Part shown: positions 7,789 to 13,086 of the stretch, piece by piece
Position numbering within the stretch: the first letter of the stretch is position 1
Layout of the letters: the number at the start of each line of letters is the position of its first letter
Notes under the pieces: model-generated
Database searches by the model: none
Told to the model about the DNA's origin: nothing
Seen by the model: the letters and a program-made list of their open reading frames with translations, nothing else
Translations under genes and position numbers: made by a program
From: an uncultured Erysipelotrichaceae bacterium
Lineage (GTDB): Bacteria > Bacillota_I > Bacilli_A > Erysipelotrichales > Erysipelotrichaceae
Direction of reading: 5' to 3'
DNA length: 13,086 nucleotides
NCBI GenBank assembly: GCA_902766675.1
Contig: CACXEN010000159.1
Span: 1 to 13,086, forward strand

Positions 7789-8514
7789 ATGGAAAAAATA
7801 GTATCTCTAACAAATAGTAAGGTAAAAAAGTGGGTATCTCTTCAGAAAAAGAAGAATCGTGACATATTAAATCTTTTTTTAATAGAAGGTGAACACTTGA
7901 TTGAGGAAGCTTTAAAAGCAAATTGTGTAGATTGTATCATCACAGATACAACTTGCCCGTTTGATTTTAAAGAAGTATATGAAGTGACACCACAAATTAT
8001 GAAAAAGATATCTACACATACAAGTGAAGTTCACTTTATAGCGGTTTGTCATAAATTAGATCAAGGTATTACAAACGTAAAGAGGGTAGTTTTATTAGAT
8101 GGAATACAAGATCCAGGCAATTTAGGCACAATTATAAGAAGTGCAGTTAGTTTTGGGTTTGATGCTGTATATGCATCAAAAGATACATGTGATTTATATA
8201 ATGAGAAAGTAATACGATCCACACAAGGAGCTTTATTCTCAATTCCAGTAATTTACGCTTCGATTGTTGATATCATGAAAGAATTGAAAAAAGATGGTTT
8301 TGTGACATATAGTTTTGCGCTTCAAAATGCATCGACTTTTAAAGATATTCAAGAAAAGGAGAAGATGGCATTTATCTTTGGCAACGAAGGTAATGGTATT
8401 CGTAAGGAAGTATTAGATGTAAGTGATGAAATCATTAAGATAGAAATGAATCATTTCGAATCATTAAATGTGGCAGTTGCTTGTGGCATTGTATTATATC
8501 AATTTCAAAAATAG
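7789..8514 (+). CDS. TrmH/SpoU-family RNA 2'-O-ribose methyltransferase (YsgA/RlmB-like)
   Basis: A 241-residue SAM-dependent RNA ribose methyltransferase with the deep trefoil knot (SPOUT) fold. The N-terminal substrate-binding region (about residues 4-80) contains FLIEGEHLIEEAL. The catalytic domain has LLDGIQDPGNLGTIIRSA (motif 1, near 102-119, with the Asn and Arg used in catalysis), FIFGNEGNGI (motif 2, near 195-204) and SLNVAVACGIVLYQ (motif 3, near 225-238). Bacterial members modify 23S rRNA or tRNA; the target nucleotide is not predictable here. A homologue (ysgA) sits just upstream of pheST in B. subtilis, so the neighbourhood is conserved, although here three genes and a T-box intervene. 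Translation appears leaderless. The stop lies in the stem of a shared terminator with the acylphosphatase gene. Confidence 0.92.
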   Translation: MEKIVSLTNSKVKKWVSLQKKKNRDILNLFLIEGEHLIEEALKANCVDCIITDTTCPFDFKEVYEVTPQIMKKISTHTSEVHFIAVCHKLDQGITNVKRVVLLDGIQDPGNLGTIIRSAVSFGFDAVYASKDTCDLYNEKVIRSTQGALFSIPVIYASIVDIMKELKKDGFVTYSFALQNASTFKDIQEKEKMAFIFGNEGNGIRKEVLDVSDEIIKIEMNHFESLNVAVACGIVLYQFQK

Positions 8515-8545
8515 AGAGTTTACCATTTATATGTAAACTCTCTTT
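8513..8545. terminator. Bidirectional terminator shared by two convergent genes
   Basis: A perfect 11-bp stem, AGAGAGTTTAC (8513-8523) with GTAAACTCTCT (8533-8543), and a 9-nt loop. On the plus strand it is followed by TTCG (last T of the stem plus two more T). On the minus strand the stem is followed by ATTTTTG, a better U-tract, so it should stop acylphosphatase transcripts most efficiently. It contains both stop codons and the last codons of the minus-strand gene. Confidence 0.75.
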
Positions 8546-8792
8546 CGTTATCTACAACATTTAATTTTTTAACCGACATATCATCAACCCTAATAAATTT
8601 ATCACCTTTTTGGATATCCATTAAAAAGAGGTTAATATTTTCTTCATTTCCCTGGACGAAAATTTCGACCATTCCATTATCTAGGTTACGAACACTTCCT
8701 GTAACACCTCGCAATTGTGCATGTCTAACACAGAAAAAACGAAATCCTACGCCTTGTACACGACCATCTACGATCACTAAATATCTTTTCAT
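8520..8792 (-). CDS. acyP: Acylphosphatase
   Basis: A 90-residue enzyme hydrolysing the carboxyl-phosphate bond of acylphosphates such as 1,3-bisphosphoglycerate and carbamoyl phosphate. It matches the family in full: the phosphate-binding loop GRVQGVGFR with catalytic Arg18, and GSVRNLDNG with catalytic Asn36. The start is Met at plus 8792 (MKRYLVIVDG). A 13-codon upstream extension is open but would start inside the divergent gene and would swallow the promoter, and 90 residues is the normal family length. A perfect minus-strand TATAAT (plus 8799-8804) ends 6 nt before this ATG, predicting a leaderless mRNA. The gene is convergent with the TrmH-family gene, with 5 nt between stops. Confidence 0.95.
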   Translation of the reverse strand: MKRYLVIVDGRVQGVGFRFFCVRHAQLRGVTGSVRNLDNGMVEIFVQGNEENINLFLMDIQKGDKFIRVDDMSVKKLNVVDNEREFTYKW

Positions 8793-8798
8793 ATCTCT

Positions 8799-8811
8799 AT
8801 TATAGTATAAT
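8799..8811. promoter_or_regulatory. Back-to-back divergent -10 elements (ATTATAGTATAAT)
   Basis: A 13-bp palindrome made of two perfect TATAAT hexamers on opposite strands, one base apart: the minus-strand one at 8799-8804 for acyP and the plus-strand one at 8806-8811 for the gene at 8818. Each is exactly 6 nt from its ATG (AGAGAT and TGGGAT). The two start codons are 25 nt apart, so each promoter's -35 position lies in or next to the other gene's coding start. RNA polymerase can probably occupy only one at a time. Confidence 0.65.
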
Positions 8812-8817
8812 TGGGAT

Positions 8818-9480
8818 ATGAGAAATATCATATTTCACACAATGGACTTAAACCAATCTTGGGTTTATGAAGTATTAGGGGATGAAGTAGAAGAGGGACA
8901 TAATGTTTCTTTTATTGTTTTAGATGAAGATCCATTATTTGCGCAAGATAATATTACCCTACAAAAAACAAATCGTTTTTCTAAATACATCGAGCCATTT
9001 AAACGATTTGGTGTAGAAAATACAAATATCTATTTCTTAGAAAGCTTATCGCTACAAAAGTTTCAAGAAGTTGTGAGTGGAAGTGATATTATCGTGCTTG
9101 TAAGAAATCCTGAATTATCAATTAGTTATATAGATGAGTTACATAAAGATATCCTATGCGGTTTTGATGGTTTGATAATTGGTATAGGTTATGGTGGTCT
9201 AGCACAATTGGATAATTATGAAGATGAAGATGGATATCATGAAGGTTTTGGTTTACTTAACCAAATGAATATTCTTTATGATTTTAGACAAGATTATGAA
9301 AATCTATCGAAAGCATTAGAAGCTTTAGAGATGAGCGGGAATGATGTGATTGCATTACCAATTGAAAGTGGAGTTATTCTAGATGAAGATTCCTTTGAAA
9401 TGTTAGGGAATGGATTTGTGTTAAGCACAAGTGATATGGATGATATATATCAAGCTATACAAACATTTAATCAATGGTAA
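8818..9480 (+). CDS. Peptidase S51 (PepE/cyanophycinase)-like protein lacking the catalytic serine; function unknown
   Basis: A 220-residue soluble protein. The order of motifs resembles the S51 class-I glutamine-amidotransferase-like fold: a central VSGSDIIVLVRN (about 86-97) where S51 proteins have the GGG-N loop, then IGIGYGGLA (121-129) where they have the nucleophile elbow G-x-S-A-G-A, then GFGLLNQMNILYDF (143-156) where they have GLGLL...PHY, and VIALPIESGVIL (177-188). The nucleophile Ser is absent (Tyr/Gly there) and the usual His of the PHY motif seems to be Tyr154. If the family call is right, it is a non-catalytic relative. This is motif reasoning only, and it may be a distinct family. 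It shares a promoter palindrome with acyP and appears to be leaderless. No clear terminator follows. Confidence 0.5.
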   Translation: MRNIIFHTMDLNQSWVYEVLGDEVEEGHNVSFIVLDEDPLFAQDNITLQKTNRFSKYIEPFKRFGVENTNIYFLESLSLQKFQEVVSGSDIIVLVRNPELSISYIDELHKDILCGFDGLIIGIGYGGLAQLDNYEDEDGYHEGFGLLNQMNILYDFRQDYENLSKALEALEMSGNDVIALPIESGVILDEDSFEMLGNGFVLSTSDMDDIYQAIQTFNQW

Positions 9481-9518
9481 ATAATAATTTAAAAAAAGCG
9501 GTAGAATAATAAGCTAAG

Positions 9519-9546
9519 TTGTATTATTTATAAATGTTGGTATAAT
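9519..9546 (+). promoter_or_regulatory. Promoter of the mgtC-like gene
   Basis: TTGTAT (9519-9524), a 16-nt spacer, and TATAAT (9541-9546) with an extended -10 TG at 9538-9539 (TGGTATAAT). The predicted start near 9552-9553 gives a leader of about 28 nt that contains the cre-like site and the Shine-Dalgarno. Confidence 0.7.
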
Positions 9547-9556
9547 ATTTCATTGT

Positions 9557-9570
9557 TGAAAGCGCTTACG
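9557..9570 (+). promoter_or_regulatory. cre-like site (CcpA binding) in the mgtC leader
   Basis: TGAAAGCGCTTACG fits the catabolite-response consensus TGWAANCGNTNWCA at 13 of 14 positions (the last base is G instead of A). Lying just downstream of the predicted transcription start and next to the ribosome-binding site, it is placed for repression by carbon catabolite control. CcpA itself is not in this window. Confidence 0.55.
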
Positions 9571-9580
9571 AGGAGATAAC

Positions 9581-10261
9581 ATGGCAAACATAATTTATGA
9601 TGTATTGAATATAGAAGTTGAATGGTTATTACGTATATTAATAGCTGCGATTTGTGGTGGATTGATTGGGTATGAAAGACATTCTCGTTCAAAGGAAGCA
9701 GGTATTCGTACACATACAATTGTTGCATTGGCTTCTGCTATGGCGATGTTGTTGTCGAAATATGGTTTTGATGACACGATGGATTATGATGCAGCTCGTA
9801 TTGCTGCACAAGTAATTAGTGGCGTTGGTTTTATTGGCGCGGGTATTATTTTCGTAAGAAATGATACAATTCAAGGATTAACGACAGCAGCAGGTATTTG
9901 GGCTACAGCTGGTATTGGAATGTGTATCGGTGCTGGTTTATATGGTATTGGCTTATTTTCAACAATATTAATCGTTTTAATCCAAAGCATATTCCAAAGA
10001 AGAATATTTGCGCATGCACCTAGAACGACAATTCGATTGCTTGTTCGTATTAAAAAAGAAGCAAGTATCAAAGATATCACAAATGAATTCCGTAAGTATG
10101 GTTATTATTGTTCGGAAAATCATATGATTCGTGACCCAAATAATTTAGAAGAATGGGCACTTGTTATGGAAGCTTCTACGCTCCAAGATGTTGAACCAGC
10201 AGAGCTATTAAAAGGTTTACGTAAGAGTAAATATATTAAGAGTATTGATCTTGCAGAATAA
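9581..10261 (+). CDS. MgtC/SapB family inner-membrane protein
   Basis: 226 residues. The N-terminal MgtC/SapB domain (about 15-140) has several membrane helices and the family hallmarks GLIGYERHSRSKEAGIRTH (near 27-45), QVISGVGFIGAGIIF (near 76-90) and GLTTAAGIWATAGIGMCIG (near 98-116). The C-terminal ~80 residues form a soluble, ACT-like domain. Family members are linked to magnesium limitation, acid or intracellular survival and modulation of other membrane proteins; the molecular role in free-living Firmicutes is unsettled. The start is ATG 9581 with Shine-Dalgarno AGGAG (9571-9575). It has its own promoter with a cre-like site and its own terminator, so it is probably monocistronic. No magnesium riboswitch could fit in the short leader. 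Confidence 0.92.
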   Translation: MANIIYDVLNIEVEWLLRILIAAICGGLIGYERHSRSKEAGIRTHTIVALASAMAMLLSKYGFDDTMDYDAARIAAQVISGVGFIGAGIIFVRNDTIQGLTTAAGIWATAGIGMCIGAGLYGIGLFSTILIVLIQSIFQRRIFAHAPRTTIRLLVRIKKEASIKDITNEFRKYGYYCSENHMIRDPNNLEEWALVMEASTLQDVEPAELLKGLRKSKYIKSIDLAE

Positions 10262-10292
10262 ATCCGGTATTGAAAATTCCGGGTTTTCTTTT
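10261..10292 (+). terminator. Intrinsic terminator after the mgtC-like gene
   Basis: AATCCGG (10261-10267) pairs with CCGGGTT (10279-10285), with one G-U pair and an 11-nt loop, followed by a T-rich tract (TCTTTTAT). The stem begins on the last base of the stop codon. Confidence 0.75.
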
Positions 10293-10297
10293 ATACT
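10270..10297 (+). promoter_or_regulatory. Promoter of the pheST T-box transcript
   Basis: TTGAAA (10270-10275), a 16-nt spacer and TATACT (10292-10297). The predicted start near 10303-10304 falls just before the conserved 5' end of the T-box leader. The -35 lies in the loop of the mgtC terminator, so the two elements are interleaved. Confidence 0.6.
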
Positions 10298-10302
10298 TGT
10301 AT

Positions 10303-10520
10303 AGGTAAAGCGATGACGAAAGAGTAGTAGTTAGATTACTGACGTTTAGAGAGAAATACATTTGCTGAAAGTATTTTACGTAAGTGCTAATGAATTCACT
10401 TTTAGAGCGAGGCTAATCACCTACGGCAGCTACCGTTATAGCAATTGAGGTGCATAACAATTCGTTATGAATCAGGATGGTACCGCGTAGTATTACGTTC
10501 CTGTTTGGGACGTTTTTTTA
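10303..10520 (+). ncRNA. T-box riboswitch leader, Phe-specific
   Basis: A tRNA-sensing leader controlling pheST by antitermination. Conserved parts in order: the 5' segment GATGACGAAAGAGTAG, the AGAGAG element, the distal Stem I loop GCTGAAAG, the specifier TTC (Phe codon) followed by A at 10395-10398, Stem III (GCATAAC with GTTATG, 10452-10469), and the T-box core AGGATGGTACCGCG (10474-10487). The TGGT in the core pairs with the ACCA end of uncharged tRNA-Phe (discriminator A). CAGGA (10473-10477) can pair with TCCTG (10499-10503) as antiterminator. The competing terminator is ACGTTCC (10495-10501) with GGGACGT (10507-10513) and a run of seven T. Uncharged tRNA-Phe should therefore turn pheST on. 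Confidence 0.93.
10495..10519 (+). terminator. Regulated terminator of the pheST T-box
   Basis: A 7-bp stem with a 5-nt loop followed by seven T (10513-10519). Its 5' arm overlaps the TCCTG segment used by the antiterminator, so the two folds are mutually exclusive. Confidence 0.85.
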
Positions 10521-10540
10521 TTGAAAGAAAGGAAGTATGT

Positions 10541-11575
10541 ATGGACAAAATACAACAAGTGCAAGAATCTGCATTACAGGCAATTCAAGACGCAAATGAC
10601 TTAGAGACACTCAATCAAGTGCGCTTACAATACTTATCGAAAAAAGGCAGTATTCAAGCATTGATGAGCGAGATGAAAACTCTGCCTAAAGAAGAAAAAC
10701 CTGAATTTGGAAGTAAAGTGAATGTTTGTAAGCAATTGGTTACTGAGGCAATTGACGCAAAACAACAAGAATTAGAAGAAGGCGCTTTATTTGCGAATCT
10801 AGAAAATGAAAAGATTGATATCACTTTACCAGCTACACAAGTAAAGCTTGGTACAGTGCATCCTTTGATGATTATCCAACAAGAAATTGAACACTTATTC
10901 ATTGGTATGGGATATACGATTGCGGAAGGACCAGAAGTGGAAGAAGATTATTACAACTTTGAATTGGCTAATATTCCAAAGGATCACCCAGCTCGTGATA
11001 TGCAAGATACATTCTATATTGATCCAAATACATTATTAAGAACACATACAACTGCGATGCAAATGAGAGAATTAGAAAAGGCTAAGGGACAAGCACCAAT
11101 TAAATTAATTTGTCCTGGTAAGGTATATCGTAGAGATGATGATGATGCAACACATTCTCATCAATTCATGCAATCAGAAGGACTTGTTGTAGCAGAGAAT
11201 ATTACATTAGCAGATTTAAAAGGCACATTAGAACATATGGCCAATGCAATGTTTGGAAGTGGTCGTACAATTCGTTTTAGACCATCTTATTTCCCATTTA
11301 CAGAACCATCCGTAGAAGTAGATGTGTCTTGTCCATTCTGTAATGGAAAAGGCTGTAATGTATGTAAAGGCTCTGGATGGATTGAAATATTAGGTGCTGG
11401 TATGGTACATCCACATGTATTAGAAATGAATGGATTCGATCCAGAAAAATATAGTGGCTTTGCCTTTGGCGTAGGTCTAGAAAGAGTAGCTATGTTGAAA
11501 TATGGTATTGATGATATTCGTAACTTCTATATTAATGATCAAAGATTTTTGAAGAACTTTGATCGCTTTGACTAA
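10541..11575 (+). CDS. pheS: Phenylalanine-tRNA ligase alpha subunit
   Basis: PheS carries the class II aminoacylation site of the (alpha-beta)2 enzyme that charges tRNA-Phe in the cytoplasm. 344 residues, normal length. The N-terminal coiled-coil arm (about 1-80) binds tRNA. Then come the motif 1 region [29 protein letters not shown], motif 2 [16 protein letters not shown] (near 194-209), [12 protein letters not shown], and motif 3 [14 protein letters not shown] (near 306-319). A four-cysteine knuckle CPFC...CNVC, common in Firmicute PheS, precedes GWIEI. The start chosen is ATG 10541, with AAAGGAAG (10528-10535) upstream. The frame is open back to 10445, but that segment is the T-box terminator and cannot be coding. 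It is followed 12 nt later by pheT. Confidence 0.97.
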   Translation: MDKIQQVQESALQAIQDANDLETLNQVRLQYLSKKGSIQALMSEMKTLPKEEKPEFGSKVNVCKQLVTEAIDAKQQELEEGALFANLENEKIDITLPATQVKLGTVHPLMIIQQEIEHLFIGMGYTIAEGPEVEEDYYNFELANIPKDHPARDMQDTFYIDPNTLLRTHTTAMQMRELEKAKGQAPIKLICPGKVYRRDDDDATHSHQFMQSEGLVVAENITLADLKGTLEHMANAMFGSGRTIRFRPSYFPFTEPSVEVDVSCPFCNGKGCNVCKGSGWIEILGAGMVHPHVLEMNGFDPEKYSGFAFGVGLERVAMLKYGIDDIRNFYINDQRFLKNFDRFD

Positions 11576-11587
11576 GGAGGGAAAAAT

Positions 11588-13086
11588 ATGAAACTAAGTT
11601 ATAAATGGTTAAATGAATATATAGACTTAAGTGATATTACTCCAAATGAACTGGCGGAAAAGATGACAACTGCAGGTTTAGAAGTTGAAGCAGTAGAACC
11701 ACTTGCCTTTGCGACAAAATTAACAATTGGTGAAGTCGTAGAATGTGAAGATATTGAAGGAACACATTTAAAAGCCACAAAGACAAGAATCAGTGATAAT
11801 GAAATCGTTGATATTGTTTGTGGTGCACCAAATTGTAGAAAAGGTTTAAAGGTTATTGTGGCATTACCTGGATGTGAATTAGAAGGAGGCACAATTAGTG
11901 CTAAACCAGTTAGAGGCCATGAATCAAATGGTATGCTATGTTCACTATCCGAATTAAATGTCGATAAAAAGTTTTTAAGTGAAGCACAACTTGCAGGTAT
12001 TGAAGAATTAGAAGAGGATGCACCAGTAGGCTGTGATGATGTATTAGGCTATTTAGGATTAGATGATACCGTATTAGATGTATCACTAACTCCAAATCGT
12101 GCAGATTGTAGCGCAATGTGGAATATGGCCAAAGAAGTTGGGGCTATATTACATAAAGAAGTAAAATGGCCAGATTATGAAAATAAGGCAAATGTAGGAG
12201 ATAAAACAGATTTTAAAGTTGTTTTAAAAACAGAAAAGTGTCCTGCATTTACTGGTAAAGTAGTCAATCATGTTGTCGTAAAAGAAACACCAAAATGGAT
12301 GAAGAATTATTTAAATGCCTCAGGTATTAATTCCATCAATAATGTCGTAGATATTTCTAACTTCGTTATGTTAGAAACAGGACAACCACTACACTATTAC
12401 AATCTTGCAAAACTTCCAAAGAAAGATATTACAGTTGTAGATGATGTAGATATGACATTTACTGCTTTAGATGGAGAAGAATTCAAAGTAGAAAAGGGAG
12501 ACCTTATGATTTCTACTGGTGGCGAACCTACAGGTATTGCAGGTATCATGGGTGGCGAAGAAAGTATGATTGATGAAACAACAACTGCTATCTTTATTGA
12601 AGCTGCCAATTTCGATGCTGCAAGTATCAGAAAGACATCCATTCGTATGAATTTATTAACTGAAGCAGCACAACGTTTCACAAAAGGAATTGAACCACTA
12701 TCTATGCAAAAGGCAGTTGATCGTTCTGTCCAATTATTAGAAGAATATGCTGATGCTAGTGGATTTGAAGAAACAATATTAGCAGGTAGTGTGAATGATG
12801 AGCCACGTATTGTAAAAGAAACATTAACACATGCTAATGCTTTATTAGGTACACAATTCACAATGGATGAAGTAAAAGAAACATTAGAATGGTTAGATTT
12901 TAAACCAGAAGTAAATGGGGATGAAATCACATGTACCATTCCAAGTTATCGTATTGATATTGAGCGTCCTGCTGATATCGATGAAGAAATCATTCGTTTG
13001 ATTGGATTTGATTCATTAAAGAGTACACTTCCAACAATGGTCGCAACAGTTGGAAAACTAACACCAACGCAAGCTTTAAGAAGAAA
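11588..13086 (+). CDS. pheT: Phenylalanine-tRNA ligase beta subunit, 3' end beyond the window
   Basis: PheT supplies tRNA binding and editing of mischarged Tyr-tRNA-Phe. About 499 of an expected ~800 residues are visible, and the frame stays open to the window edge. Domains: MKLSYKWLNEYIDL at the N-terminus; an OB-fold tRNA-binding domain (about 40-150) with DIVCGAPNCRKGLKVIVALPG and ESNGMLCS; DVSLTPNRADCSAMWNMAKE (near 163-182); the B3/B4 editing domain (about 215-370) with NNVVDISNFVMLETGQPLH, TGIAGIMGGEES and LTEAAQRFTKGIEP; and a B5 domain near 414-475. The catalytic-like core and the anticodon-binding end are outside. Shine-Dalgarno AAGGAGGG (11574-11581) overlaps the pheS TAA stop, so translation of the two subunits is probably coupled. 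Confidence 0.96.
   Translation, partial: MKLSYKWLNEYIDLSDITPNELAEKMTTAGLEVEAVEPLAFATKLTIGEVVECEDIEGTHLKATKTRISDNEIVDIVCGAPNCRKGLKVIVALPGCELEGGTISAKPVRGHESNGMLCSLSELNVDKKFLSEAQLAGIEELEEDAPVGCDDVLGYLGLDDTVLDVSLTPNRADCSAMWNMAKEVGAILHKEVKWPDYENKANVGDKTDFKVVLKTEKCPAFTGKVVNHVVVKETPKWMKNYLNASGINSINNVVDISNFVMLETGQPLHYYNLAKLPKKDITVVDDVDMTFTALDGEEFKVEKGDLMISTGGEPTGIAGIMGGEESMIDETTTAIFIEAANFDAASIRKTSIRMNLLTEAAQRFTKGIEPLSMQKAVDRSVQLLEEYADASGFEETILAGSVNDEPRIVKETLTHANALLGTQFTMDEVKETLEWLDFKPEVNGDEITCTIPSYRIDIERPADIDEEIIRLIGFDSLKSTLPTMVATVGKLTPTQALRR

Noticed and set aside
8793..8831. 13-residue N-terminal extension of acylphosphatase
   Set aside because: It would overlap the divergent gene's start and the palindromic promoter; 90 residues from Met at 8792 is the full normal family length.
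9505..9528. AATAATA...TATTATT hairpin before mgtC
   Set aside because: A 7-bp A/T-only stem overlapping the -35; too weak to be a terminator or a structured leader, and it lies upstream of the predicted transcription start.
9547..9580. Magnesium riboswitch (M-box) ahead of the MgtC-like gene
   Set aside because: The predicted leader is only about 28 nt, far too short for an M-box.
10445..10540. N-terminal extension of pheS in the same open frame
   Set aside because: The segment is the T-box antiterminator/terminator region; ATG 10541 has a Shine-Dalgarno and matches the normal PheS N-terminus.
11599..12939. Several minus-strand ORFs opposite pheT
   Set aside because: They are shadows of pheT, whose frame is open from 11588 to the window end and matches PheT domains throughout.

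Overview
The window is AT-rich bacterial chromosome. The gene set (Opp/Dpp-type ATPase, AddB-AddA, a TrmH-family methylase near pheS-pheT, a T-box leader) points to a low-GC Firmicute. My best guess is an Erysipelotrichia-like lineage; this is inferred from protein flavour and gene order and no search was run. The standard code is used: addB ends at a TGA inside the addA start region, which argues against a mollicute that reads TGA as Trp.

Layout. 1-675 is the 3' part of an oligopeptide ABC transporter ATPase with a strong terminator. 804-1713 is an unrecognised multi-pass membrane protein with a Gly/Ser linker and acidic tail, split into two frames at a run of eight A. 1806-7401 is addB-addA, overlapping and presumably co-translated, encoding the double-strand-break resection helicase-nuclease. 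Then come four compact genes: a MazG-like pyrophosphohydrolase (-), a TrmH-family RNA 2'-O-methyltransferase (+), an acylphosphatase (-) and a PepE/S51-like protein of unknown function (+). 9581-10261 is an MgtC/SapB membrane protein with a near-perfect CcpA site in its leader. 10303-10520 is a T-box leader with a TTC (Phe) specifier controlling pheS (10541-11575) and pheT (11588 to beyond the window end).

How the genes work together. addB/addA form one DNA-repair complex and pheS/pheT one aminoacyl-tRNA synthetase whose expression senses uncharged tRNA-Phe. The genes between are small housekeeping units with very little intergenic DNA: two convergent pairs are each separated by 5 nt, and one divergent pair has 25 nt between start codons.

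The most striking unlisted signal is a repeated promoter/start architecture. Four genes (addB, the TrmH-family gene, acylphosphatase and the S51-like gene) have a perfect TATAAT exactly 6 nt before the ATG, with no usable Shine-Dalgarno and no clear -35. This places the A of ATG at the expected +1 and predicts leaderless mRNAs. In the same window mazG-like, mgtC, pheS, pheT and addA have ordinary Shine-Dalgarno sequences, so two start modes appear to coexist. Two of the leaderless promoters are fused back to back in one 13-bp palindrome (8799-8811). I found no CRISPR array, insertion sequence, tRNA or rRNA.
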